A stretch of DNA of 64,000 nt from Pteria penguin. Taxonomy: Eukaryota; Mollusca; Bivalvia; Pterioida; Pteriidae. The notes beneath the pieces are model-generated. The model did not search any database. It was not told where the DNA came from and was given only the letters and a program-made list of their open reading frames with translations. Positions 1 through 11,042 of this stretch are shown one piece after another (position 1 is the first letter of the stretch; each line of letters opens with the position of its first letter). Position numbers and translations under genes: made by a program. Location: assembly GCA_035048485.1 (NCBI GenBank), contig CM068583.1:44297042-44361041 (forward strand), written 5' to 3'.

Positions 1-1256
1 CGACATTAACATAAATAAACTGTCTATAAGCGAGCTCAGATCCTTTATCTGTAGGAGTCCCGACTAACAGTCACAGGGGACGAGGCTCAGGACCTTGTTT
101 CCTCTGAAAAGATTTGGACAAGGCCTGGCACTGTCCCGCCATGACCATGGCAATGATTTCGGGGTCATAGTGTCGGTGGCGTTTACTTAGTTTAGAACCC
201 GTAGATATGAAATTATGGGAATCTTTGACTCTCGTTAATTTGTACACTAGATCACCGTAGAAATGGAGTGAGAAATTCCGTTGGATACATATTGTTAAAA
301 GTCACATTTCCGATTAAGATCTGTAAACTTTAGCAAAAGTTTCTCGAAGTTTATGATATCTACAACCATGAGTCAGAAGCTTGAAAGTGATTTGAATGTT
401 TTATGCGTGAAAAATTTGAGACTCCTTTAGAAAACATTTAAGACTCTTTTAGGTATCTGGTGCCAGTGATTAGTCAATCTATGCAACCGGTCTGGAATTG
501 AGAGGTCTGTCAAATACCGGTAGGGGAACCTCTGTGTATTGTGTCTCCCCACTCTAGATCCAGCTTTTAACGGATCTTGGCATAGTGGGCTTATATCGCT
601 CATCATAGTACCTTAAATACTAAGGAAACTTTTAAGGCATTTGATAAGAATGTCCAAAATAAGACAACGGCCTAGCAGCGCATTGAAAAGGGGGATATAT
701 CTTCGGACGCAAGATTAATTTTAGGACGCGGGGCCTGGAAGCTGAAGGAGTATCACAGACCTGGTGCTCATATGCAACATGTTGAAAAAAGGGAGTGGAA
801 GGCACAAACATACTTGTGCCCCTTTCCTTTCTCTTAAGCCATTGTGAGAGTACATGTATCATTTTTCAAACACTTAATTCAGAAATGAACAACACAACAT
901 CATTTTAAAATCCATCTCATACATTTAAATTTTCATTCTATGAAGTGTTGTTCACTTCTCCGCTAAGTTGGCATTACATTCATACGATAAGGAGTTAGAT
1001 TTTACCTCCATATGGCCCTTCCACACGACGAAGAGGCAGATTTCGCTTAAACACGATGAGGAAGCAGATGTTTCATCCACACAGGTGGAGTGAAACTCAG
1101 CTATACAAGGGAGCGCCGATTTTGTCTATAGCTCTTTGTTTGTCACATTATATCACTCTGAAGTTGGACAACGATGTTTGTTATATTTATTCAATAAAAT
1201 CAGCTGTAAGACATAAAATAAATGCATTATAATTAATGTTGAGCAAGGAAATAAAA
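1..1256. other. No recognisable gene
   Basis: Mixed-composition DNA, GC-richer near 20-200 and 460-830. Short open frames on the minus strand resemble no family I know and are broken by stops. It could be a decayed mobile element, but I see no diagnostic motif. Confidence 0.4.
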
Positions 1257-1371
1257 CAAGAAGCCCAAGTGGGCCCATATTGCTCACCTGAACACAATTT
1301 CCTTATTCAACCGACAGCTTGAAAAATTTGTAGATTTTGTCCAAAATCCCTTAACCTAAATAACAAATTTT

Positions 1372-1846
1372 GAAGTATGATCAAAATTCTGATGAAAGGT
1401 GTACGAGATATAAGTACTTCATGATATTTTAAGTGATAGTTATAAAGTGACCTTGACCTATCAGAAATGACCTTGAGTGGCTTTTGTTCAAAAGCCTTTA
1501 ACCTAAATAATATTTTGGTGAAGTCTGATCAAAGCCTGACGAAAAGTGTAGGAGATAAAAATACTTTAATGTATTTTAAGTCATAGTTAATATGTGATCT
1601 TGAGCTTTCAGAAATGACCTTGAGAGACCTTTTTCCAAAAGTATTTAACTTAAATAACGTTTCGGTGAAGCAAGATCAAATTCTGATGAGAGGTGTAGGA
1701 GATATAAGTACTTCATGGTATTTTAAGTCATAGTTAATAAGTGACCTTGAACTTCCAGAAATGACCTTGAGTGCCCTTAGTCCCAAAATAATATTTTGGT
1801 AAAGTATGATCAAATTCTAATGAAAGGTATAGGAGATATGAGCTCC
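1372..1846 (+). repeat. ~147-bp tandem repeat, about 3.3 copies
   Basis: Units start at 1372, 1520, 1667 and 1801 with GAAG(T/C)..GATCAAA and contain TGATGAAAGGTGTAGGAGAT, AGTACTTCATG.TATTTTAAGT and two GACCTTGA words. Spacing is 148, 147 and 134 bp. It lies inside dispersed-repeat copy 1. Confidence 0.85.
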
Positions 1847-1856
1847 AATGGATGGA

Positions 1857-1880
1857 CAGACAGACAGACAGACACGACAG
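1857..1880 (+). repeat. GACA-rich simple repeat
   Basis: GACAGACAGACAGACA directly after the 147-bp array. Similar GACAGACGGACGGACTG words follow dispersed repeats near 3030, 3310, 15820 and 19465, so they seem to be a part of those repeats. Confidence 0.6.
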
Positions 1881-2060
1881 CGACTACATGTATATGTTCC
1901 CCCAAAATTTTTCGGAAGTGTGAAAAATAAGATATTTGACAGTTACATTCCTTACCATAATCATGATTAAAAGAACTCAAATTAAAATTGTCTACTAAAG
2001 GAAAAAAGTAGGGCACCACTAACGGGTGCATGATACGCCCGCATCATGTTTGATTGTGGT

Positions 2061-2582
2061 CTACAAGCCACATCCTTTCATATGACACTATCAAAAGTTT
2101 TCTTCCCCCTTTAGTTAAGGAGTAGAAGCCCGGAAAACCTTTCTGACCCTACCCATTTTCCCCCACCCCAGGGGCCCGACCCCAACTTTGAACCCCACAT
2201 GCACAACTACAAGCCACATCCTTTCATATGATACCATCAAAAGTTTTGTTCCCCCTTTAGTTACAGAGTAGAAGCCCGGAAAACCTTTCCGACCCCATCC
2301 ATTTTCCCCACCCCAGGGGCCTGACCCCAACTTTGAAACCCACATGCACATTTACAAGCCACACCCTTTCATATGACACCATCAAAAGTTTTGTTCCCCC
2401 TTTAGTTCAGGAGAAGCCCGGACAAGCTTTTCTGACCCTGCCCATTTTCCCCCACCCCAGGGGCCTGACCCCAACTTTGAACCCCACACGCACAATTACA
2501 AGCCACATCTTTTCATATAACACCATCAAAAGTTTTGTTCCCTCTTTAGTTAAGGAGGAGAAGCCCTGACAAGCTTTTCTTC
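2061..2582 (-). repeat. ~145-bp tandem repeat, 3.6 copies
   Basis: Units start at 2061, 2207, 2352 and 2496 with (C/T)TACAAGCCACATC and contain CATATGACACCATCAAAAGT, AGAAGCCCGGA and a C-rich tract CATTTTCCCCCACCCCAGGG. They are high identity. The C-rich part is GC-rich against the AT-rich surroundings. Confidence 0.9.
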
Positions 2583-4261
2583 ACACATCCCTCTAGTTCA
2601 TTCCTTTGAATTCAGTTTGTCTCTGTATGCAGCTGGTCTAAAGAAGAAGTTTGTCAAAGGAGGGTACAGTCTATGACACTCTTGCCTGTGGTGACACCAC
2701 CTGTTGATAGATCTGGATGAAAAACAACAACACTTGTTAGTGAACATGAATACTTCATTTTTAAGAAGTTTCATAAAAATCATTCATTTGGTTCTGAAGA
2801 AGAAGTAAAAAATGTGAAAGAATACATCCCTCCCATTTTTCTTGACAGTCTTAAAAACTCATAAAAAATCCAAATATTGACATAATAAAAAAATTTATTT
2901 TACAGTAACATTCTTTACCATAATAATGAAACCAAACCAAATTAAAGCATCATTATACAAGAAACCATCAACGATGGTATGACCGGATTGCAAATGCTAA
3001 ACGCAAAAAAAATTGACAACAGACGGACGGTGGACAGACAGACGGACGGACTGATTTTGCTAATTTATAGACCAGAATTGCTTTGCATTAACATTAACAA
3101 TACATGTATGCAAGTGGTCACCGTAAAGGCAAAAAACAGTGTGTGTTCACTGAAGCATAAAGCCAAAGTCAAGGTCACTAAATTTTTGTATTGGTTGGAT
3201 AGAACATTCAAGTATCTACAAACCTACCAACTTTGACATAAGTACTCTTTAGGGTATGAGAGAAACCAAGCTAAACGCAAATGCTAAACGCAAAATGTTG
3301 ACGCTGTACAGACAGACGGACTGACAGACGGTTTTGGCCAATTCATTTACCGGAATTGCTTTGCAATCCAGTCAAAATAGAGGAAAAAATCCATTTTTCT
3401 GCATTGAAATCAACAAGTCAAAAAAATGTTTAAAAACAACAAAAATTTTGATTTCGGAATAGAACCAAAAATGACCACACTTCTTCACACGTCCCTCTAG
3501 ATCATTCCTATGCATTCAATTTGTCTCGGTATGCACCTGGACTGAAGAAGTTTGTCAAAGGAGGGTACCATCTGTGACCTACTTTTGTCTGTAGTGGTGT
3601 CACCTCTTAATGAATTTGGACAAAAAACAAACAACAGTTGTAGGGGAGCATGAGTACTTCATGCCTATAAAGTTTCATCAAAATCCTTCCTTTGGATATG
3701 AAGAATGTGAAAACTTTAAGATGATGGACAGCTATATGCCAGACAATGTGCAATGACAATAGCTCACTTGAGTCTTTGGCTCAGGTGAGCTAAAATGGCC
3801 TGAAAATACGCCAAAAAACAAGTACAACAAAAAAGCCTAAAATATTTGATTTCAGAATGGAACAGTAGTTGGCTGTCCTATACCATCAGTCTGAAGTTTG
3901 TAAAAGGAGGGTATCTTTAGGGCTTATGTTGATCCATATTTAATTCATCCCTTATGGATTTTGCTAATAAACATCAACATATGTAGGGGAATTTTAGTAC
4001 TTCATACCTTTTGAGTTCCATCAAAATCTTTCATTTAGTTCAGAAGGTTAAGTCCATCTAAGCTCAGTGTTACATACTGATAGTACATCCCCCTTATTTA
4101 GTCGTAAATAAATTGTCAAACAAATCGTATATTGTTGTATTCGATTTCTTTCAAGTAACACTAATACTCTTATTACTATAAAATCACTAAAAATACTAAA
4201 AAAAAAAATCCTAATGCATATATATACGGCAACGTAGAAAGGTCATGAAGAAAAATTTTTT

Positions 4262-4429
4262 AAGTCGTACAAACGAGATACTAGGTCGTACAAACGAGAT
4301 ACTAAGTCGTACAAACGAGTTACTAAGTCGTACAAACGAGATACTAAGTCGTACAAACGAGATACTAAGTCGTACAAACGAGATACTAAATCGTACAAAC
4401 GAGATACTAAGTCGTACAAACGAGATACT
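4262..4429 (+). repeat. 21-bp tandem repeat, left arm (8 copies)
   Basis: Unit AAGTCGTACAAACGAGATACT repeated in register, with occasional GTTACT, AGGTCG or AAATCG variants. Confidence 0.95.
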
Positions 4430-4615
4430 AATTTTAAGTCGCATAACTGTGTAAAAATGATGGACTTGTAAAACCTGTTGACTACTTCCGTACGAAGTAC
4501 CCCGAAGGGAAACATGGATAATATAAATAACAAATAACACTCTGTATCCACAACTTTTCGGCCATTTTGCCTTTACGACTTGGCCTTATTCGCTGCATTG
4601 ATTTAACCAGCAGTT

Positions 4616-4825
4616 ATGGATTTTAGAAACACAGAAAATGACACGAAAGCCTTGATTTCTCAGTATTTGTGGTACCGATATAACCGGACAATCAATTCCT
4701 TTGCGGACGCCCATCGGTTAGAATGGTTAAATGATCTCTGGACCATAGCAAGCATCCGTACAAATGTACGCCTGGCTACGCCTCTGGCATACTGTAAAAT
4801 ACACCCGTACATTGGTTGTATCTGA
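4616..4825 (+). other. Unrecognised open frame in the foldback element's middle
   Basis: 69 codons from ATG (MDFRNTENDTK...) to TGA, in the least repetitive and most balanced-composition part of the element. No family is recognised. It could be a captured exon piece or chance. Confidence 0.2.
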
Positions 4826-5123
4826 TATACCTCAGTCTCTCCGTTACATGTGTTAGAAAAGAAAATTAAAAGAATAGGTATACAACTGGCAAAATAATAA
4901 TCATTGTAGGCCACGATTTACCCTTAATGATTTAAGAAATTACACGAGCTCCCCAGGCTTCGTCCCCAGATCCCCCTACTAGGGTTTCCCCTGGATTCAC
5001 TAGACACCACAAAGCAATCCCAGACGCATTGCCTTCACATGTATATTTTTGCTTAAAAATTGCGCTCCGCCACATTATCATCACTTCCTGGATTCGCCCC
5101 TGGTACCTACGGCATACTAAATC

Positions 5124-5850
5124 GTACGTACGACTTAGTATCTCGTTTGTACGACTTAGTATCTCGTTTGTACGACTTAGTAACTCGTTTGTACGACTTA
5201 GTATCTCGTTTGTACGACTTAGTAAGTCGTTTGTACGACTTAGTATCTCGTTTGTACGACTTAGTAAGTAGTTTGTACGACTTAGTATCTCGTTTGTACG
5301 ACTTAGTAACTCGTTTGTACGACTTAGTATCTCGTTTGTACGATTTAGTAACTCGTTTGTACGACTTAGTATCTCGTTTGTACGACTTAGTATCTCGTTT
5401 GTACGACTTAGTAACTCGTTTGTACGACTTAGTATCTCGTACAACGACTTAGTATCTCGTTTGTACGACTTAGTAACTCGTTTGTACGACTTAGTAACTC
5501 GTTTGTACGACTTAGTATCTCGTTTGTACGACTTAGTAAGTCGTTTGTACGACTTAGTATCTCGTTTGTACGACTTAGTAAGTAGTTTGTACGACTTAGT
5601 ATCTCGTTTGTACGACTTAGTAACTCGTTTGTACGACTTAGTATCTCGTTTGTACGATTTAGTAACTCGTTTGTACGACTTAGTATCTCGTTTGTACGAC
5701 TTAGTATCTCGTTTGTACGACTTAGTAACTCGTTTGTACGACTTAGTATCTCGTACAACGACTTAGTATCTCGTTTGTACGACTTAGTAACTCGTTTGTA
5801 CGACTTAGTAACTCGTTTGTACGACTTAGTATCTCGTTTGTACGACTTAA
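5124..5850 (-). repeat. 21-bp tandem repeat, right arm (~34 copies) with 314-bp higher-order period
   Basis: The reverse complement of the left-arm unit. Variants (ATCTCG, AACTCG, AAGTCG, AAGTAG) occur in a fixed order that repeats every 314 bp, marked by the shortened unit CTCGTACAACGAC at about 5437 and 5751. Open frames on both strands here follow from the 21-bp period. Confidence 0.93.
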
Positions 5851-6149
5851 AAAAATTTTCTTCATGACCTTTCTACGTTGCCTTATATATGTATCCTTCA
5901 AAAAAAAATCTTATTACTTATTATAGGCAAAATGACAAATTCCAAAAAGACATAAAAAAACGGGGCAAGGTTAAAAATTCTTTCTCGTATTGAACGAAAG
6001 TAACAAATTTGAATCTTCATCCCTCTAGAAAACTCAGATTCCATTAGTTTTTAAAAATCTATACATCCCTTCTGAGGGATGGTTATTGGTTAGACAATGG
6101 AAAATGCACTATGACAATAGCTCACCTGAGCCAAAGGCATAAAAATCCC

Positions 6150-8350
6150 TTTCATGGTTGTGAAAAAGTTGAAAAGCATAAAACATTTGCAATAGATGGA
6201 CGGACGTCCAATAAAGCTTGATCACAATACCTCACTCGAGATCAGATAATAATATAAAAAACAATATATGATGTATGAAATAATTACTTTATCTCTTTAT
6301 TTAAATATGCATGTACATGTACGTCTATTCAACACTGAAGATAAACCAGCAATTACTAATACACTAATAATAGAACAATAAAGCAACAAAAAACACTTAA
6401 ATCTACGATATAAATAAAAGAAAGATTCAGTATGAAATACACATGTATTAATGTACTCGAAAAGAAAGAAAGAAAAGATAAAGAGGTCAGACATGTGATA
6501 CATGTTGCTGGAAGAGAAAGCAATAAACTTCAAGTAATGTACAGGAACAACCAGTAAGAGTAATAACAATATAAAGTGGTATTTGAATATATCATTATCA
6601 AAAAGATACATCATAACGATGATTATTAACAGTTTTGTGTCTAGCTAACAACATAATATTTAGAGAGAACACAAGTTTGAATTACATTATTCTAAAAGTT
6701 ATCTATTTATCTCCATAAAATTGATATCAAGTGAATATAAGATTTTTAGATACACAATATACCAAAAAAGAAAGCACTATGGATACATTCTAGACAAACA
6801 TATTTCACATTATGTTATTGACTTAACAAAAGAGGGACTATGTTTTACTACAAACTATATGAATATAAATTATATTAAGATGTCTGATAACAACCAAAAT
6901 TTCTTTGTGGGTTTAAATCTGTAAATATCAAAGTATGAATTACCTTTCTGTAAGGCTACATGTTAACAAACTGAAAAGCTGGTAGGAAAAAGAATACCAC
7001 TTGAGGTATTCTATGCATTTCATTAAAAAAACCCCACCTCATGAAAGTTAAAAAGCCAAAAAGCTACACCTCACATCAGAAACACAGACTATGTCTCTGC
7101 TCACACAACCTTTTGAAAATATGCCTTGAGTTTATTCTCAGAAAATGTACTTACTGAAAACATCAACCAAAAATATGAAACATACTGCATCCTTAACTGA
7201 ATTGTAACACTGTTACTTGTTAACAGATATTCCACGAATAGTTTTTTAAACAATGTACTTGGGGAAAACATCCAATCAAAAGTCTGGGATTTTTCATCCC
7301 CAGCAGATAGGTAGCCAAAACACTTAGATGACTTCAATCAGGTTCATTGATATCTGTAAGCATTGTTGTAAAATATGAACTTAACCAAAATAGTTGCTGC
7401 GCTGTTTATGGATAATAGTCTCACAATAAAAAAAAAAAAAGACTTGTTCAGGGATATTACCGCCAACAGAACCTAGTCATTTCATAGGTCTATTACAATT
7501 AAACAAAAACTTATCAATGTGTATTTTCTTATGTAGGACAAACAAGAATTTCTTTGTACTATCACAGACAAACTTGATTTCTTTAAGGAATTAAATACAA
7601 CAGGGACTCTGATGCCTTAAGCTCTCCAAGTCTTTATGTTTTATTTTCATTAACTTTATTAAATGTCTACAGTCATGTGTAATTGTGTGCAAGTAAGATT
7701 CATATCTTAGTATGTCCTGTCCATCACAAGGAATAGCATGTGTTATATGTCTGATCTCAGGATATATGGGAGAGAATACATTTAAAAGAACTGAAGAACA
7801 GGAAACCTTGAGGAGAATGTGCTCTATTTGTAACAAGCTGGCAATTCTAGATATTTGTCGTAACATAGAATTTTTACTAAATGCAATGACTTATCAAAAT
7901 TTTGACAAATGAGACACCTTTGCTAAAAATGTATGAATAATATACGCTTATTTAATGAGTCATTTGAGTAGCACAGTAACAGATTTAATGGGAAAGAAAA
8001 ATAATCATATGAAAAATTATTTTCTGTCAAAAAATGGTAAGGATAAAATAAAATTTGTATGCAGAAAGCTCAGAGATTCAAACTAAATTTATGCAAGAGT
8101 TACTTTCTTTAAATAGTGTCAAAAACACAAAATAATGAATTTTTCCTTACTTTCATCAAGATCTGTTGCAATACATAAGCAGTATCTATTTCTTAATGAC
8201 TTAATTTTTAAAATTCTTTCAGCTATTCATTTATCTACAACATTAAACCATTCAAACTTAATTGCCTCTATAACTATGGAATCCTTGCTTTTGATTGATA
8301 AAAACATGAAATCTAGTATTAAACAACATACAAAAAACCAAACTGATACA
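6150..8350. other. AT-rich DNA without a supported gene
   Basis: Short open frames only. A 91-codon minus-strand frame (7866-7591, MLRQISRIASLL...) is the longest and is not recognised. There are no splice-consistent homologous exons. Confidence 0.45.
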
Positions 8351-8351
8351 C

Positions 8352-8431
<80 letters not shown>
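8351..8431. repeat. (AT)n microsatellite
   Basis: About 80 bp of nearly pure AT dinucleotide following ACACATATATAA. Confidence 0.98.
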
Positions 8432-8435
<4 letters not shown>

Positions 8436-10976
8436 CTTATTGCACTTACAATAGATGACCATGATAATGAGACAAATATGAAATGAAAAGTATATAAAAA
8501 ATAACCTAAAAATAAGATTACTCTTTTTTCAGCACCTTTGAATTCTGATACTACAATTCTATATATGGCATGAGATGATGAGGTAATACATACATTGTCA
8601 TACACTGAGTAATATGCTAATTGTTATGTTTGTCCTCATTTATCATGTACATATAGACAAGATGTTCAGACAATTGTATGTTTATCCTCCAAGGTAAATT
8701 ACTAAATAGGAGTGGAATACATGCTTGTATACTAGTACTTCAATAGTGTCTGGTACTCTTGATCTTTACAATAGTTGTAGTTTTATAATTAATAGTATTT
8801 GGAGGAGGGGAATATACATATGGATTGTTTCACAAGACAGATTTTCTGTACTTATTGATAAATACCTGAATATGTTGAAGAAAAAGGATAAACATATGCT
8901 TATCTGATTATATATTCATGTATTGCAAGAAAAAATCAAATCTGCACTGTGGTAATTTTTGAACGAATGTTAAATATCTATATGTGCATGTCACAACAGT
9001 AAAGTAACAATTAAAGTAATATGAGGCCACAGTTTATAAAATAAAAACTACTGTATGAAATTCTACAACATATATATATTTGATATCTTGATTTTTGTTT
9101 TGAAAAATAATTATTGCTTGTAATTTCTACTGTCAAGAGTTATGAAAATTTAATATAAACACACTACTCTATATATAACAGTATGTATCACAGTGAGAAA
9201 TGCAGAATGAAAAGCAGAATTCAAAACTCCGAGAGAAATAAGCATATTACACAAGTCATGAAAAAGAAAGAAATGAGCAGATTTGTCTTCCAAGTAAGTG
9301 AATATAAAAAATACATTAATACATGCAGTACTTATACTGTAGTTGTCATTTATACCCACCCATGGCTAATGCCCGTGGACATGATGACCTCTGTACAAGT
9401 GCACGGTCTATGATATGGTAACAATTGTAAGGTCTACAATATGGTAACACTATTACTTATCACTAACATAAATATTATAAGTATAATGAAATTAATATAA
9501 CACAGAACAATCCTGATGTACATGCTTGGTATGCATGGGGAATATATGTAAATAATGATGCCTCATTCTAGACAACTAAATAACATACAGCACAAAAATA
9601 CATGTAATGGATTATAAACAAATAGAAAAGGATTGGATAAAAATTTCCAGGCAATAATGTGGAAAAATAATGAAGTACATTTAATAAGAAAATTAAAAAC
9701 TGAAATATGAAATACCAATTTGGACCTAAGGCACTCACCGGAGAATTATATGTTATGGCTTAATGTACCTTAATAGCCTATAAAACCTGCATTAGAATTT
9801 ACCAAATCTTAAGAAACTACTACAAAACTGGAGTCTAAATTAAATACTTAATACATTGTACCACAAAACACAGAATATATAACTCATGTAAAAAAATATT
9901 ACTATTAAATTATCTTAAAATCACTTCTTCTTTCAAAGGCCTATGAGAAACTTTCAGCCACAGAGGAAATACAACAGACTTTCGTTTCCTGAAACAGGAA
10001 ACTTGAAGTTATGTTAAGTCAAATAAATTCTTGTTTACAGTATTAAAGTTTTATTAAACTCCTGATAACTCAAACTATTTATATCTGTTCTTTGACGTCT
10101 GACAAATCAGAAATGGACTATATGATATGTATCAAGACTATTCTGACATTAGAAGATACTTTTATACACCTGTGATAAATAACAAACATAAAATTGGACA
10201 TGGTTTGACAGAAGGCTTTAAAAGAGATTACTCTATTATCATTCTGATATTCAATATCAAAAGATTTAATTTAGATATATATTGCTCAGTACCACATAAA
10301 CCTATGCAAAAATATTCATCTCTAAGGCAGAACTAAATATTAAAGAATGAACCTTTCTTTGAATAGACTTGAAATTACATGTAATATTAGGATGCTACCA
10401 TCAAATTTGAGTTTAATGACTAGTTATTCCTGAGAAAAAAATGTTTTGAGTCCCTTTTTTTAAAAAAAATTTAATTATGTAAGAACCCTTAACATACTGA
10501 AGTTCATTACTACTCATCGTTCGACCCCGCCCCCATCTTCCACTCCTCCCACTCCATTCCCATTCTTATTACAAAACAACTGTTATGATTTACCTAGAGC
10601 CTTAGTACATGTATATAACAGACAATATGGCACAAAAACATACTGAACTATACACAGGCTTGTTTCTTTTTTAAACATGTTATTATCTTATTACACAGCA
10701 ATGTTATGTTGATACATGTTCTATTGCAATTGATCATACATCATAAGGATCATTACAGCAATAATGTGGACTTACTGAAAAGGTTTTTGTTTCATTAAAC
10801 ACTGCTAAATCAAAAAACAAATCAAAATGCTCGGTGAATGCAATTCCTAAATCATGTAAATGCATACATTTTGTAAGTTAATGATATGTGTCCAAATATT
10901 GATCTTATAAGTGTCACATATCATATGAGATCATGTTGGGTTGTCCTGGAATATATGATTCTTGATTTTTTGTTGC
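8432..10976 (-). other. AT-rich 3' flank of the ceramidase gene
   Basis: No coding exon recognised. Possible 3' UTR and downstream DNA. On the minus strand AATAAA occurs at 10055-10050, which could serve as a poly(A) signal about 920 nt past the TAA of exon 11. This is unproven. Confidence 0.3.
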
Positions 10977-11042
10977 TTATAGCACCTTCTGCTTGACTGG
11001 AGGAAGTGATATGCTAAGATATGGCCAAACACCAAACCACAA
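10977..11042 (-). CDS. ACER3: ACER3-like exon 11 (conserved C-terminus)
   Basis: Acceptor TCTTTTGCAG is followed in phase 0 by [21 protein letters not shown] and TAA at 10979-10977. It matches human FLFGIWPVILFEPLRKH in position and sense, so this is the family's usual last exon. As the sequence stands it lies after the TAG that closes exon 10. Confidence 0.83.
   Translation of the reverse strand: MWFGVWPYLSISLPPVKQKVL

Larger units (their letters stand above)
1257..3794 (-). mobile_element. Dispersed repeat element (copy 1, expanded)
   Basis: It begins CAAGAAGCCCAAGTGGGCCC and TTGCTCACCTGAACACAATT, and ends CAATGACAATAGCTCACTTG plus CTTTGGCTCAGGTGAGCT. These are the reverse complements of the two ends of the copy at 59892-60650. 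Internal blocks around GAAGTTTGTCAAAGGAGGGTA and AGTACTTCAT...TTTCATCAAAATCCTT are shared between copies and occur twice here (about 2640-2790 and 3530-3700), so it may be two merged copies. No coding capacity is seen, so it is a non-autonomous element of unknown class. Confidence 0.65.
4217..5890. mobile_element. Foldback-type element with inverted arms of 21-bp tandem repeats
   Basis: The outer left end GGCAACGTAGAAAGGTCATG AAGAAAAATTTTTTAAGTCG (4230-4269) recurs as its reverse complement at 5842-5881. Inside each end is the same 21-bp tandem unit in opposite orientation: about 8 copies at 4262-4429 and about 34 at 5124-5850. A ~690-bp unique middle separates them. Inverted arms made of short tandem repeats are the hallmark of Foldback (FB) elements. 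No transposase is seen. The middle has a 69-codon plus-strand open frame (4616-4825) that I do not recognise. Confidence 0.8.
3838..6150 (-). mobile_element. Dispersed repeat (copy 2), interrupted by the foldback element
   Basis: 3838-4110 carries the internal AAGTTTGTAAAAGGAGGGTA and AGTACTTCATACC...TCCATCAAAATCTTTCA words of the family. The matching end CACTATGACAATAGCTCACC plus TGAGCCAAAGGCA lies at 6108-6140, after the 21-bp inverted-arm element. This suggests an older copy split by a later insertion. Confidence 0.5.

Noticed and set aside
1..800. Decayed retrotransposon (minus-strand frame with YDPEIIAMVMAG)
   Set aside because: Composition is suggestive, but no diagnostic reverse transcriptase, integrase or recombinase motif is visible, and stops interrupt it.
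4243..5766. Proteins on both strands made of SRTNEIL or VSRLYDL repeats
   Set aside because: They are translations of a 21-bp tandem repeat, open on both strands because 21 is a multiple of three.
7591..7866. 91-codon minus-strand frame as a gene
   Set aside because: No recognised domain, no supporting splice context, and overlapped by a plus-strand frame of similar quality. Chance is likely.
8258..8605. Tyr/Ile-repeat protein
   Set aside because: A translation of the (AT)n microsatellite.
10050..10055. Poly(A) signal of the ceramidase gene
   Set aside because: A minus-strand AATAAA exists, but in AT-rich DNA such hexamers are common, so it is mentioned only as a possibility.
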